This document shows positions 41,849 through 52,500 of a DNA stretch of 64,000 nucleotides, in pieces. Position 1 is the stretch's first letter. Each line of letters opens with the position of its first letter. The stretch is taken from positions 65,880 through 129,879 of the forward strand of contig NZ_JBLWTD010000007.1 in the NCBI RefSeq assembly GCF_048270265.1, given 5' to 3'. The translations under genes and the position numbers were made by a program. The stretch comes from Maricaulis sp048270265. GTDB lineage: Bacteria > Pseudomonadota > Alphaproteobacteria > Caulobacterales > Maricaulaceae. The notes under the pieces were generated by a model. That model worked only from the letters and a program-made list of their open reading frames with translations, was not told where the DNA came from and searched no databases.

Positions 41849-44242
41849 TTACTCCCCTGTTTTCAGCACGGCGACCATGTCGAGCCGTTCGATCTGGTGG
41901 CGCACCAGCAAGCTTGAGGCGATGGTGATCCCGACCAGCAGCGCACCCGCGAGACCGAAGGTCGAGGCATTGATGACGAAGGGCAGGCGGAACAGTTCCG
42001 AACTCATCGCCTGCGCCAGAAACCAGGCCATGCCCGTACCCGCCGCCGCCCCGACCGGCAGGGCCAGCAGCGTCAGAAACGCCACCTCGCCGAGCAGGAT
42101 ATAGGAGACATCGGCAACGGTGAAACCGAGCACCCGCAGGGAGGCGAGCTCGCGCTGCCGCTCCGCGAAGGAAATGCGCACGCTGTTATAGATCACACCC
42201 AGCGCGATCAGTCCGGCAAAACCGGTATAGATCCAGATCGCGGTGCCCAGATTTTGCTGCATCAGATCATCGAGATTCTGCGCCGCCAGGGCCTGCAGCC
42301 CGGTCCCGGCGACCAGCGGCACGGATTTGAGCGTGTTGTAGAGTGTGTCGACCTGGTCCGGATCAACGATCAGATAGGCACCGGAGACCACATCACCCTC
42401 GCCGAGCAGGGCGTTGAGATCGCCGATCCGCATCTGGGCACCGGAGCCGATCAGCGTCGTGGTGACGGCCGAAACCGGCACCTGCAGCACCGGACGGCGG
42501 CCTTCGGCGATGTGGATTTCCAGCATCTCGCCGGCCTCGATATCGAGCTTGGTCGCCAGATCCTGCGACAGGACAAGCCCGCCCGGCGGCGGCGAGACGG
42601 TGCGGTATTGCGCATCGACCATGCGCGACAATTCCGGGTCGGCCGGGCTGCCCATCAGCGCCGCGCGCTCTTCCAGATTGCCATGCCGCAGCCGCGCCGA
42701 GACCGCGCGGAAGGGTTCGGCGGCGAGCACGCCGGGCAGGCGTTCAATGCTGTGATAGGCGGCACGCGAGCGCGGCTGAACGAACGTGACAGACACGTCG
42801 TAGCGATTGGAAACATTGAAGAAACCATCCATCATCACGCTCATGGAGTCGATGAAGAACATCGTCCCGATCAACAAGGCGCCCGAGGCTGCGACGCCGG
42901 CGACGGTGAGGCTGGCGCGGATGGGCCAGCGAATGATCTGACGCAATATCATGCGTGTCTGCTGGTCGATCCGGTGCCAGCGGGTAATGCCCATTCCGGC
43001 CGCCTTGGAATAATCCGGCGGCGGTGGCTGGGTCATCGCATCGGCCGGATTGAGGCTGGCGGCGCGGCGCACGGCAATCGCGGCGCCGCCGAGAATCGCG
43101 ACCGCGGTGATGGCAATGACGATGGCATAGGTGCGCGGATCGGCATTGAAGACGAGGAAGGGGAAGCGATAGTATTGCGTATACATGATCGCCATTTCGC
43201 GCCCGAGCCAGATGCCCAGCCCGCCGCCGATCAGGAGCCCGGCCAGGCCGATCACGGCGACCAGTTTCATGTAGTGCCAGCCGACCTCGTCATCACGATA
43301 GCCAAAGGCCTTGAGCAAGCCGATCCCGGCGCGCTGCACGGCGATCAGGCGCGAGATGACGATATTGACCAGGAAGGCGGCCACCAGCAGGAAGATGGGC
43401 GGCAGGACATTGCCCATGGTGCGCAGCTGGTCGATCTCGCTGGAGACGAAGACATCGGAAATCTGCTCGTCGCGGCCATAGGCGCCCGGGGCGCCATAGG
43501 GTTCGAACAGGAGGTCGAGCTCGGCGATCACCGCGGCCTCGCTGGCCCCGTGTGACAGCCGCACCACGGCCTCGTTGAAGGCCCCGTCCTGGTCGACCGC
43601 ACGCGCCAGCGCCTGACGCCCCATCCACATCACGCCGAACAGGCGATCATCCGGTACGATCTCGCCTGGCGCGATGGTGTAGACATGCTCGGGCGAGAGG
43701 CCGATGCCGACGATGACGAGGTGAGCGCGATGGCCATGGATGGTCGCGGACACCGTATCGCCGATCTCCAGCTCATGCGCCGTGGCAAAGCTTTCCAGCA
43801 CCACCACTTCATCGCTGTGGTCGACCTCGGGGGTGCGGCCGCGGGTGAGATAGAGCTGGTTGACCGAGGGCAGGCCGGTATCAGGCAGGGAGAGGATTTC
43901 GCCGGAGGCCGGCTCGCTCATGCCCGGCATGTCGAACAGGGCGCCGGCGCGGATGCGCGTCTCGGCGGCCTGCACGCCGTCCAGGCCGCGAATATCGCTC
44001 AGCAGGGCCTGCGGGGCTCGCACCACCGGGGCCCAGATATCGGCCAGCAAATAGCGCTCATAATAGGCGCGCCGCGTCTCCTGCAGCGAATTGAGCATGC
44101 CGGTCGAGAGCAATTGCACCGAGACGCCGCCGGCGATGACGAAGGCGATCGCCAGCGCCTGGGTCTTCATCCCCCACAGATCGCGCCACAGCTTGCGATC
44201 AAGCACGGAGAGCCAGCTCAAGAGTCCGCCCCCGCCTACCAT
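41849..44242 (-). CDS. ABC transporter permease with two FtsX domains (MacB/LolC-E type)
   Basis: A 797-residue permease with two FtsX-type units. Each unit has a periplasmic MacB-like core domain and membrane helices (about 20-40 and 270-400 for the first, about 450-470 and 670-790 for the second). Segments such as LPPIFLLVAAFLVNIVISRLIAVQRAGIGLLKAFG and RISFAERQRELASLRVLGFT are characteristic. Its start overlaps the ATPase stop by 7 bases. With the adaptor it should export a small molecule or lipid-like cargo. Confidence 0.88.
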   Translation of the reverse strand: MVGGGGLLSWLSVLDRKLWRDLWGMKTQALAIAFVIAGGVSVQLLSTGMLNSLQETRRAYYERYLLADIWAPVVRAPQALLSDIRGLDGVQAAETRIRAGALFDMPGMSEPASGEILSLPDTGLPSVNQLYLTRGRTPEVDHSDEVVVLESFATAHELEIGDTVSATIHGHRAHLVIVGIGLSPEHVYTIAPGEIVPDDRLFGVMWMGRQALARAVDQDGAFNEAVVRLSHGASEAAVIAELDLLFEPYGAPGAYGRDEQISDVFVSSEIDQLRTMGNVLPPIFLLVAAFLVNIVISRLIAVQRAGIGLLKAFGYRDDEVGWHYMKLVAVIGLAGLLIGGGLGIWLGREMAIMYTQYYRFPFLVFNADPRTYAIVIAITAVAILGGAAIAVRRAASLNPADAMTQPPPPDYSKAAGMGITRWHRIDQQTRMILRQIIRWPIRASLTVAGVAASGALLIGTMFFIDSMSVMMDGFFNVSNRYDVSVTFVQPRSRAAYHSIERLPGVLAAEPFRAVSARLRHGNLEERAALMGSPADPELSRMVDAQYRTVSPPPGGLVLSQDLATKLDIEAGEMLEIHIAEGRRPVLQVPVSAVTTTLIGSGAQMRIGDLNALLGEGDVVSGAYLIVDPDQVDTLYNTLKSVPLVAGTGLQALAAQNLDDLMQQNLGTAIWIYTGFAGLIALGVIYNSVRISFAERQRELASLRVLGFTVADVSYILLGEVAFLTLLALPVGAAAGTGMAWFLAQAMSSELFRLPFVINASTFGLAGALLVGITIASSLLVRHQIERLDMVAVLKTGE

Positions 44243-44973
44243 GTGATGTCCCTGGGGTGTTTGGGATCGGGATTGATGCGCACTTCGCGCACCATGCCGT
44301 CGCCGAACACCACCACCCGGTGAGCCATGGCGGCGACGCCGGCATTGTGGGTGATGATCAGCGTGGTGGCGCCGAGCTCGTCATTGACGGTTTTCAGCGC
44401 TTCGAGCACGCGCGACCCCGTCGTGGAGTCCAGCGCCCCGGTCGGTTCGTCGCAGAGCAGGACGGAGGGTTGTTTGGCGATGGCGCGGGCGATGGCGACG
44501 CGTTGCTGTTCACCGCCCGACATCTGGGCCGGGAAATGGCTCTGCCGCTCCTTCAGCCCGACCATATCCAGCGCCGCATCCGGGGTGAGGGGATTGTCGG
44601 CGATCTCGGTCACGAGCGCGACATTCTCCCAGGCCGTCAGGGAGGGCATGAGATTGTAGAACTGGAACACGAAGCCGACATTGCGGCGCCGGTACTGGGT
44701 CAGCGCCTGGCGGCTGGCACGGCCGATATCGCGCCCACGGAAGAAGACCTCGCCGCTGGTCGCCTTGTCGAGACCGCCGATAATGTTGAGGAAGGTCGAC
44801 TTGCCGCTGCCCGAGGCGCCGAGCACCACGACCAGCTCGCCATCGGGCAATTCCAGATCGACGCCGCGCAGGGCCTGCACCTCGGCGGCGCCCTTGCCAT
44901 AGGTCTTGGTCAGCCCGCGCGTGCGAAAACACAGGCCTTCCATCGGCTCTGTCGGTGCTTTCTGCGTCGGCAT
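44236..44973 (-). CDS. ABC transporter ATP-binding protein (LolD/MacB type)
   Basis: A 245-residue ATPase. Walker A GASGSGKST, Q-loop VFQFYNLMPSL, signature MSGGEQQRVAIARA and Walker B VLLCDEPTGALD are intact, and ITHNAGVAAMAHRVV holds the switch His. AGGGAG precedes the ATG. It is first in the operon ATPase, permease, adaptor, all on the minus strand. Confidence 0.92.
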   Translation of the reverse strand: MPTQKAPTEPMEGLCFRTRGLTKTYGKGAAEVQALRGVDLELPDGELVVVLGASGSGKSTFLNIIGGLDKATSGEVFFRGRDIGRASRQALTQYRRRNVGFVFQFYNLMPSLTAWENVALVTEIADNPLTPDAALDMVGLKERQSHFPAQMSGGEQQRVAIARAIAKQPSVLLCDEPTGALDSTTGSRVLEALKTVNDELGATTLIITHNAGVAAMAHRVVVFGDGMVREVRINPDPKHPRDITW

Positions 44974-45012
44974 GGGCTCTCCCTCGGGAGTGTCAGGCCT
45001 CTTGGATAGACG

Positions 45013-46338
45013 TCAATCAGCTGGCGCGGAAGGCGACACTTCGTCCGTCTTGCGCTGGCGGCCGAGGAAATAGACCGGCAGGCCGGCCACGGTCAGTACC
45101 ATGCCCCAGAACAGGACTTCCAGGCCTGATCCAAAGATCGCGAAACAGGAATAGAGCCCGGCGAGCAAGGCGATGATCGCCCAGGACCGCGCCGACTTCC
45201 AGGAGTGGCGCAGCTCGGCCAGGGCGCTGACCAAGAGTGGCGCCAGCAAGGTCACCGTGCTCATCATCAGCAGGAAGGTGAAGGCGCCGACCAGACCGCG
45301 CGAATAGCTCGCGATCAGCAGCAGGGAACCGAGGGTGAGCGAGATCAGCAGCGACCATTTTGGCGCACCGCCGGCATTGGGTGTCGCCAGGAATCTGGGT
45401 GCCAGCCGGTCGAGCGCCACTGCCATTGGCAATTGGCCGGACAGGAAGATGATGCCGTTCAGGGCGCCGGCGGTCGCAATCAGGGCGCCGATGGAGATCA
45501 GTGGCGCACCCCAGGGGCCAAGGCGTTGGGCGGCGTCGGCAAAGGGCGATGTGGAGGCCGCGAGCTGGTCGGTCGGAACCAGCATCATCACCGCGGCTGT
45601 GGATCCGATATAGATAATCGCGACGGTGATGGTGCCGATGACGGTGGCGCGCGGGATGGTCTTTTCCGGATTGCGAACCTCACCGGCGGGAATCGTCCCG
45701 GATTCAAGCCCGGCAAAGGCCCACATCGTCAGCAGGGCCGTCGTCGAGAGCACGCCGATGAAGGTGCCGCCCGATGGATTGACCGCCGGCAGGTGGGAAA
45801 TCTCTCCGGCTACGGCACCGAGGCCGATGATCAGCAGGATGGGCAGAAGCTTGAGCACGGTCATGGCCAGCTGCAGCAGGCTCGCCTCCGAGGCACCGCG
45901 CAGGGAGACGAGGCCGAGGCTCCAGATCAGCACCAGGGCGACCCCGGCCTGGGCCATCGGGACCTGTCCGAGTGCCGGGACGAAGACGGTGACATAGCCG
46001 ACGAAGGCAATCGCGACGGCCGGGATGGCGATCCAGTAGGAGGCCCAATAGCCCCAGACGACGAGAAAGCCCGGCAGATCGCCAAACGCGTCATGGGCAT
46101 AGGCATAGGGCCCGCCCGTCCGGGTCGTGCGCACAGCCAGCCGGCCGAGCGTCAGCGCCAGCAGGATCGAGCCGCCCGCCGTCAGGGCCCAGCCGGCAAA
46201 GCCCATCAGGCCATAGGGCGCCATCACGGCCGGCAGCATGAATATCCCCGAACCGATCATCACCCCGACGGTCAGCGACCAGCAGCCCCAGAAACCGATC
46301 GCATTATGCTGCGGCCTTCCGTTTGAATCTTCAGCCAT
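45013..46338 (-). CDS. APC-superfamily amino acid/amine permease
   Basis: A 441-residue transporter with about twelve membrane helices. The family motif IGSGIFMLPAVMAPYG in helix 1 and WAFAGLESGTIPAGEVRNPEKTIPRA in the middle resemble AdiC/PotE-type antiporters. The ATG at 46338 (MAEDSNG) is chosen because an upstream ATG would overlap the Rieske gene. It starts 4 bases after the Rieske oxygenase stop, so a substrate shared with that enzyme (an amine or betaine-like compound) is plausible but inferred. Confidence 0.85.
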   Translation of the reverse strand: MAEDSNGRPQHNAIGFWGCWSLTVGVMIGSGIFMLPAVMAPYGLMGFAGWALTAGGSILLALTLGRLAVRTTRTGGPYAYAHDAFGDLPGFLVVWGYWASYWIAIPAVAIAFVGYVTVFVPALGQVPMAQAGVALVLIWSLGLVSLRGASEASLLQLAMTVLKLLPILLIIGLGAVAGEISHLPAVNPSGGTFIGVLSTTALLTMWAFAGLESGTIPAGEVRNPEKTIPRATVIGTITVAIIYIGSTAAVMMLVPTDQLAASTSPFADAAQRLGPWGAPLISIGALIATAGALNGIIFLSGQLPMAVALDRLAPRFLATPNAGGAPKWSLLISLTLGSLLLIASYSRGLVGAFTFLLMMSTVTLLAPLLVSALAELRHSWKSARSWAIIALLAGLYSCFAIFGSGLEVLFWGMVLTVAGLPVYFLGRQRKTDEVSPSAPAD

Positions 46339-46342
46339 GCCC

Positions 46343-47428
46343 TTATCCCCCCGAGGCGCGGGCATAGGCCTCGCGCAGCAAATTCTGCCAATGCCAGACG
46401 CCGGCCTCCTGGCTGGGCGACAAGCGCCCGGGCTGGTAGGCGCCGCTATTCAACCCGTGCTGGACCCGCTCGCAGATCAGCCGGTCCTCTTCCTGGATCT
46501 CGTCGGAAAAGGCGTCATCGGCGTCTGCCATGCTTTCCAGGCCCGGCGCGTAGTAGAAATCGAATTCGATCCGGCAATGGGACGGCCCGTCGGGCACGAC
46601 GCGATTGGTCTGCATCCGGCCGGGCAGGATATTGAGCATGGTGTTGGGATAGATGAAGAAATACAGCGCCTCACCATCGGCATAAATGCCATTGGGATCG
46701 CTCACCGGCGCGCGCTGCAGCGACCAGAAATCGGCCAGCTCGGTCTTGTATTGCGGATAGCTGACGACCCCGCTCAGCCCGGGATGCACGAAGGGCAGGT
46801 GATAGCCCTCGAGGTAATTGTCGACATAGGTCTTCCAGTTGGCGGCTACCTTGTAGATGCGGCTGTGATGATGGCGCATGCCCGCCAGATCATAGGGCGC
46901 GGTGAGGGCATCAATGCCGGCCATGACGGTGTCAAATTCCGGACCGCCAGCGCGGGCGCGCGCGAAGGTCATGCCCTGCCATTCGCGCAGTTCGATGCGG
47001 GCGAGGGCGATGCCGTCGCGGTCGAAATCGGTCGCATCCTGCATTTCCGGCGCGGTGCGCAATTGCCCGTCCAGATCATAGGTCCAGCCGTGATAGGCGC
47101 AGCGCAGCCGTTTGGCGCCCTTGCCGTCACAGGTCGCGAGCGGGCCGGCGCGATGGCGGCAGACATTGACGAAGCCGTTCAGCACTCCATCCGCCGCGCG
47201 GACAATCAGCACCGGCACACGCCCGAGCGTGCGCACGACATGATCGCCCGGCTCCGCCACGGCCGATGCCGGGCACAGGATCTGCCAGCCTGGCTCCAGA
47301 ATCTCCGCCTGATCGACGCCCAGCCAGTCATCGCCGGAATAGAAGTCCGGCGCGAGGGCAGAGGCTTCATCCAGTGCCTGCGGCTGCAGGCGTGGATCCG
47401 TTGGTTTGGGAGAAATTCCGTCGCTCAT
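46343..47428 (-). CDS. Rieske-type aromatic-ring/amine hydroxylating oxygenase alpha subunit
   Basis: A 361-residue oxygenase. The Rieske [2Fe-2S] motif is C-R-H-R-A-G then C-x-Y-H-G-W (NVCRHRAGPLATC, LRCAYHGWTYD). The mononuclear iron site region (YVDNYLEGYHLPFVHPGL) supplies the two His, and the late acidic residue is in SDEIQEEDRLI. The size and DNYLEGYH motif resemble enzymes acting on quaternary amines (GbcA, choline or carnitine oxygenases) as well as aromatic substrates. No ferredoxin reductase is encoded nearby. It pairs with the APC permease. Confidence 0.87.
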   Translation of the reverse strand: MSDGISPKPTDPRLQPQALDEASALAPDFYSGDDWLGVDQAEILEPGWQILCPASAVAEPGDHVVRTLGRVPVLIVRAADGVLNGFVNVCRHRAGPLATCDGKGAKRLRCAYHGWTYDLDGQLRTAPEMQDATDFDRDGIALARIELREWQGMTFARARAGGPEFDTVMAGIDALTAPYDLAGMRHHHSRIYKVAANWKTYVDNYLEGYHLPFVHPGLSGVVSYPQYKTELADFWSLQRAPVSDPNGIYADGEALYFFIYPNTMLNILPGRMQTNRVVPDGPSHCRIEFDFYYAPGLESMADADDAFSDEIQEEDRLICERVQHGLNSGAYQPGRLSPSQEAGVWHWQNLLREAYARASGG

Positions 47429-47585
47429 TGCAGGACGTTATGGCGGGCCGCCTGTGGCGGCAAGGGATTTGACGGTGCAGCGCGGGCGGACCCGGTCCTG
47501 CCCTGCCGGTGGCAATCGGTCGCGATTGCCGCGCCGTGCGGGCCAGCCTAGGCTTGTCCCTTCACACAACAGGGATATTGGCCGC

Positions 47586-48290
47586 ATGAAACGTTCGAAA
47601 TTCACCCATCCCGAACATCATGGCGTCGAGCGGATCGGCTGGCTGCGCGCCGGCGTGCTCGGTGCCAATGACGGCATTGTCTCCACGGCCAGCCTGATCG
47701 TTGGTGTCGCGGCGGCCAATGCCGGACCGGCGGAGATCCTTGTTGCCGGCACGGCCGGACTGGTCGCCGGGGCGATGTCGATGGCGGCGGGTGAATATGT
47801 CTCCGTCAGCTCGCAGGCGGATGCCGAAGCGGCCAATCTCGCCCGCGAGCGCCAGGAACTGGCCGATGACCCGGTCGGCGAACAGGCGGAACTCGCCGGC
47901 ATCTATGTGGCGCGTGGACTGACCAAGGAGCTCGCCGACCAGGTCGCGGTGCAATTGATGGCGAAAAATGCTTTGCAGGCCCATGCCCGCGACGAGTTGG
48001 CGATCTCCGCGATCACCACAGCCAAACCGATCCAGGCCGCGGTGACCTCGGCGATCACCTTCTCCACCGGCGCGGCCCTGCCGCTGCTGGTCGCCGTGCT
48101 GGCGCCGCACAGCCTGACCATCCCGGCCACCGCCATCGCCTCGCTCATCTCACTGGCCGCGCTTGGCGGAATGAGCGCCCGTATCGGCGGCGCGGATATC
48201 GTCAAGGCGACGGTGCGCGTGACCTTCTGGGGCGCGGTTGCGATGGCGGTGACAGCGGCAATCGGGGCGGTGTTCGGCGTTGCGGCCTGA
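47586..48290 (+). CDS. VIT1/CCC1-family metal transporter
   Basis: A 234-residue membrane protein of the vacuolar iron transporter family. The first helix region (WLRAGVLGANDGIVSTASLIVGVAAA) and AGAMSMAAGEYVSVSSQADAE are hallmarks, and the Glu-rich cytoplasmic stretch (ARERQELADDPVGEQAELAGIY) is the metal-binding loop. It likely moves Fe or Mn out of the cytoplasm. It converges with the next gene after 6 bases. Confidence 0.9.
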   Translation: MKRSKFTHPEHHGVERIGWLRAGVLGANDGIVSTASLIVGVAAANAGPAEILVAGTAGLVAGAMSMAAGEYVSVSSQADAEAANLARERQELADDPVGEQAELAGIYVARGLTKELADQVAVQLMAKNALQAHARDELAISAITTAKPIQAAVTSAITFSTGAALPLLVAVLAPHSLTIPATAIASLISLAALGGMSARIGGADIVKATVRVTFWGAVAMAVTAAIGAVFGVAA

Positions 48291-48296
48291 ACAGGG

Positions 48297-49517
48297 TCAT
48301 CGCGCGGCGGCTGCCGCGTCCTCACCCGCCGGGGCGAATTTCCAGTCCCACCGCTCGGTAACGGCGGGGAAGCTTTCCGCAGGGTAGTAGGCATCAAACT
48401 GGGCCATGGCACGCAGCGTTTCCGGTTCGCAGTGCCATGCCTGCCGGATGCCCTCGTCGTACTGGAGCCCTGCCGAGGGTAATTCTGCGTTCTGGAGCCG
48501 TTCGACCCGTGCCGCCACTTCGTTCACGACCTGCTCGCACTCCGGCGGAAGATGGCTCAGAGCGGTTTCGCGGACAGGATGGTTGGCGATTGTCGCGTGA
48601 ATCGCGACCCAGACCGGTGTGGCGGACAAGAAATCGGCGTCATCTTCGCCGGTCCAATGATAGGGCTCGAGGCTGTCGAGCCAGACTGTCCGCGCGGCTG
48701 GATAGCCCAATGCAACCCAATCCGGAAGGTGTGATCCGAATGAGGGGCAATACAGCGCGGGTTCAAACTGGGGATCGCGAAGGGTTTCCGCCGGGGGAGG
48801 AATGAAGTCGAGGCATTCGGCAATAGCCTGCGTTTGGCCCCAATCGGCAGCCTGGCTCTGCATCAATACGCCGCGGATGCGCAACGACTGATCACTGGCT
48901 GCCCTGAGTGTGAGCGAGGCCGCGTACAGGACTTCACGGCACACCAGCCGACGCCGGTTGTGCTCGGCAGAAGTTCTGTGCGGATCGAGCGGTGCATCCC
49001 GCAGTGTGGCTTCAAGCGCGGCCCAATGTGGTGAAGCATCGTAGGCCATAAGCTGATCGCTGCAGGCCTGGACGACGTCCAGAAGCGCTGCGTGAGGGTT
49101 GCCATTGGGGCTGTCCGTGTAGCTATCCATCCAAGCCATGATACGTGTCCGAAGGAACCATCCATTGTTCAGATCATGCCGCAGCTGCTCGCTTGATTGG
49201 GCATAGAAAGCCGATAGCCACTTGATCCTGTTCCGGTGAATCATCGCTCCGGAATCGTCCTCTTCCTCATAATCGAACTGCCCCGTCCGATAGCCACAGG
49301 CATTGCGTTCCGCGAGTTCGCCGAGGGCGGTGGCGGCTGGCGGGTAATCGGCTTCGATGCCGACGCGGATCAGTGTGAGTTCTTCCTCGCAATCGGCTCG
49401 GGCGGCCGCTGCCGCATAGCGCTGGTCCCAATGCACCGAGCGCGTCGGCCATGGGGCGTCAAACCACCAGATTGCGGCGGCGAGGCTGACCAGAAGGGCG
49501 AGGGCGATCCATCTCAT
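48297..49517 (-). CDS. Unknown exported or membrane-anchored protein
   Basis: A 406-residue protein of no recognised family. An N-terminal hydrophobic stretch (about 3-19) is a signal or anchor. The rest is soluble, Trp/Glu-rich, with several Cys (ADCEEEL, NACGYR, QACSDQ, LVCREVL, AECLDF, YCPSFG, PECEQV, HCEPE), so a disulfide-rich periplasmic protein is likely. The PPAATALGELAERNACGY part resembles a SEL1-type helix pair. Function unknown. Confidence 0.7.
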   Translation of the reverse strand: MRWIALALLVSLAAAIWWFDAPWPTRSVHWDQRYAAAAARADCEEELTLIRVGIEADYPPAATALGELAERNACGYRTGQFDYEEEDDSGAMIHRNRIKWLSAFYAQSSEQLRHDLNNGWFLRTRIMAWMDSYTDSPNGNPHAALLDVVQACSDQLMAYDASPHWAALEATLRDAPLDPHRTSAEHNRRRLVCREVLYAASLTLRAASDQSLRIRGVLMQSQAADWGQTQAIAECLDFIPPPAETLRDPQFEPALYCPSFGSHLPDWVALGYPAARTVWLDSLEPYHWTGEDDADFLSATPVWVAIHATIANHPVRETALSHLPPECEQVVNEVAARVERLQNAELPSAGLQYDEGIRQAWHCEPETLRAMAQFDAYYPAESFPAVTERWDWKFAPAGEDAAAAAR

Positions 49518-49589
49518 GATTGCAGGTTATGAGATTGCGGACCCGGGGGCGAGGGGGATCGCTTCGCTCCGTGTCCCGATGGGGCAGAC

Positions 49590-52500
49590 CTACTCCGCCA
49601 CCGTCGCGACATCCACACCGGCTTCCTTGGCCTGGGCCTCAAGCTGCCGCGACATCCAGTTCGGGGTCTTGGTGAAACGGCCCAGGGTCGCATAGGCAAT
49701 CGGGACGACGAACAGGGTGAAGAGGGTGGCGACCGAGACGCCGGTGAAGATCACCACACCGATCGTGATGCGGCTCTCGGCTCCGGGGCCCGAAGCGATC
49801 ACCAGCGGGAAGGCGCCGATGGCGGTCGAGATGCCGGTCATCAGGATCGGGCGGAAGCGCGTCGTCGAGGCTTCCAGGGTCGCCTCGAGCAGATCGCGGC
49901 CTTCCTCGCGCAGCTGATTGGCGAATTCGACGATCAGGATGCCGTTCTTCGCGGCCAGGCCGATCAGGATCACCAGACCGATTTGCGAGTAGATATTCAG
50001 GCTCGAGCCGACCAGTTCCAGCCCGAACAATCCGCCGGCCACGGCCAGAGGCACGGTCAGCATGATCACCAGGGGCTGGATCAGGCTCTCGAACTGTGCC
50101 GCCAGCACCAGGAAAACGATCAGCAGCGCCATGCCGAAGGCGAACAGCATGGCGGTGTTGGCATTGAGGAATTCCTTGGCGCCGCCGAGATAGCCGGTCG
50201 AGAGGCCCGGCGCGAGCTCGCGGGCTGACCATTCATCCAGCCAGGTGACGGCATCGCCCAGCGTATAGCCATCGGCCAGGGTGGCCGAGATGGTGATCGA
50301 GCGTTGCCGGTCAACGCGGTTGCGTGAGGAGGCTTCGCCCAGCTCGCGCACGGAGACGAGGTTGGAGAGCGGGATCAACTGACCGCCACGGCCGGAGACG
50401 TACAGCGATTCAAGGTCCTCGGCGCTGGACCGGTCCTCGCGCCGGTTTTCCATGATCACATTATAGGCTTCGCCGCGGTCGATGAACTGGCCGACCCGGC
50501 GCGAGCCGAGATGGGTCTGCAGGGTCTGGCCGATGGCCGCGATGGAGACGTCGAGCGCGGCAGCGCGTTCGCGGTCGATATCGACGATCAGGCGCGGGCT
50601 GTTGGGCTGGTAGTCCTTGCGGGCCCTGACCAGATTGGGATTCTCCGCCGCGATGGCTGCCAGAAGGCGTTCGGCCTCCGCGTCCAGCACTTCGTATTCG
50701 GGGCCCTGCAGCACGAACTGGATGTCATCGCCGCCTCCGCCGCCGCCGAGTGATGAACGCATCGAGGCAAAGGCCTGCACGCCGGTCAGCTGACCGAGGC
50801 GGCCATTGATTTCATCGAGGATCTCGCCGCCGGGACGGCGCTCGTCCCAGTCGACCATGGTGCCGATGACGATGCCGGAATTATAGCCGGAACCACCCCA
50901 GCCAGGCGAAATGACGAGGGCGCGGCGCAATTCACCGCTGTCGAGATAGTCCAGAACCACGTCTTCGACGGCGCCGGCCTGTTCGGCCATATAGTCGAAG
51001 CTCGCGCCTTCCGGGCCACTGAAGCGGCCGAAGAAGGAGCCGCGGTCTTCCGGCGGTGTCAGCTCGGAGGGCAGGCGATTGAGCAGGACGCCGGAGCCGG
51101 CCAGCGCGATGGCCAGCACGGGCAGGACGAAGAGCGGTGCGCGGATGGTCAGCTCGAGACTGTTGCGATAGCTCGTGCGCAGGGCGTTGACGAGATCATT
51201 GACCCATTTGGCCAGGCCGCGGGCCTCGCGCGCCGGACGCAGCAGTTTCGAGGCCATCATCGGCGACAGGGTCAGCGCGACAAAGGCCGAAAGCACAACG
51301 GCCGTCGCGATGGTCAGCGCGAGCTCGGTGAAGATGCGGCCGATAAAGCCGGGCAGGAAGACGAGCGGCACGAAGACCGCGACCAGCACGGCGGTGGTCG
51401 CGACAACGGCGAAGAAGACTTGGCGGCCACCGCGCAGGGCGGCCAGGGCCGGGCCTTCGCCAAGATCGATGCGGCGCTGGATATTTTCGAGCACAACGAT
51501 GGAGTCATCGACGACGAGGCCGATCGACAGCACCAGCGCCAGCAGGGTGAGGATATTGAGCGAGAAACCGGCAAAGGCCAGGACAGAGAAAACGCCGATC
51601 AGGCAGACGGGCACGACCGCGGCCGGAATGATCGCGGCGCGAAAACTTCCGAGGAACAGATAGATCACCAGCACGACGAGGGTCGCGGCGACAGCGAGGG
51701 TGCGCCAGACTTCCCGGATCGATTCCTCGATGAAGATCGTGTCGTCGGATGCCTTGATCAGTTGCATGCCTTCGGGCAGGCCCGGAGCGATCCGCTCGGC
51801 CTGCTCCGTGACCCGGCGGGCGACCTCGACGGAATTGGCCTGGCTCTGGCGGACAAAGCCCAGCCCGATCATGTTCTGGCCATTGCCCCGGAACAGGGTG
51901 CGCGGCTCCTCGGCCTCAAGCACGACATCGGCGATTTCGCCCAGCCGGACGACATGGCCGCTGGCCTCGGCCCGGATCGGCAGGCGCGCAAAACTCTCCG
52001 GATCGCCGAACAGGCGTTCGACCCGGACCACGATCTCGGTATCATTGGTTTCCACCGAGCCGCCGGGCACTTCAACATTCTGGGCCCGCAGGGCCGCATC
52101 GATATCGGTGACGGTGATGCCGCGTGCGGCCATGGCCTGCGGATTGAGCCAGACCCGCATCGCATAGCGACGCTGGCCCCCGATACGCACCTGGGCGACA
52201 CCATCGATGACGGAGAAACGGTCAACCATCACGCGGTCGGCATAGTCGGACAATTCCTCCGACGTCATGCGGTCTGACATCAGGCTGTACCACATGAAGG
52301 GGCGGGCATCGCTGTCCTGCTTCTGGACCTCGATCTCCTCGACATCCGGCGGCAGGCGGTCGGTGATGCGGGATACCGCATCGCGGACATCATTGGCCGC
52401 CGCCTCGATATTGCGGTCGAGCGCGAAGGTGATGGAAATGCGCGCATTGCTGTCGCGCGAGGAGGAGGTGATGGTCTCCACGCCGTCAATGCCCGACAGC

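Noticed and set aside
42254..43555. Plus-strand open frame of 433 codons
   Set aside because: Antisense to the FtsX-type permease and without recognisable features.
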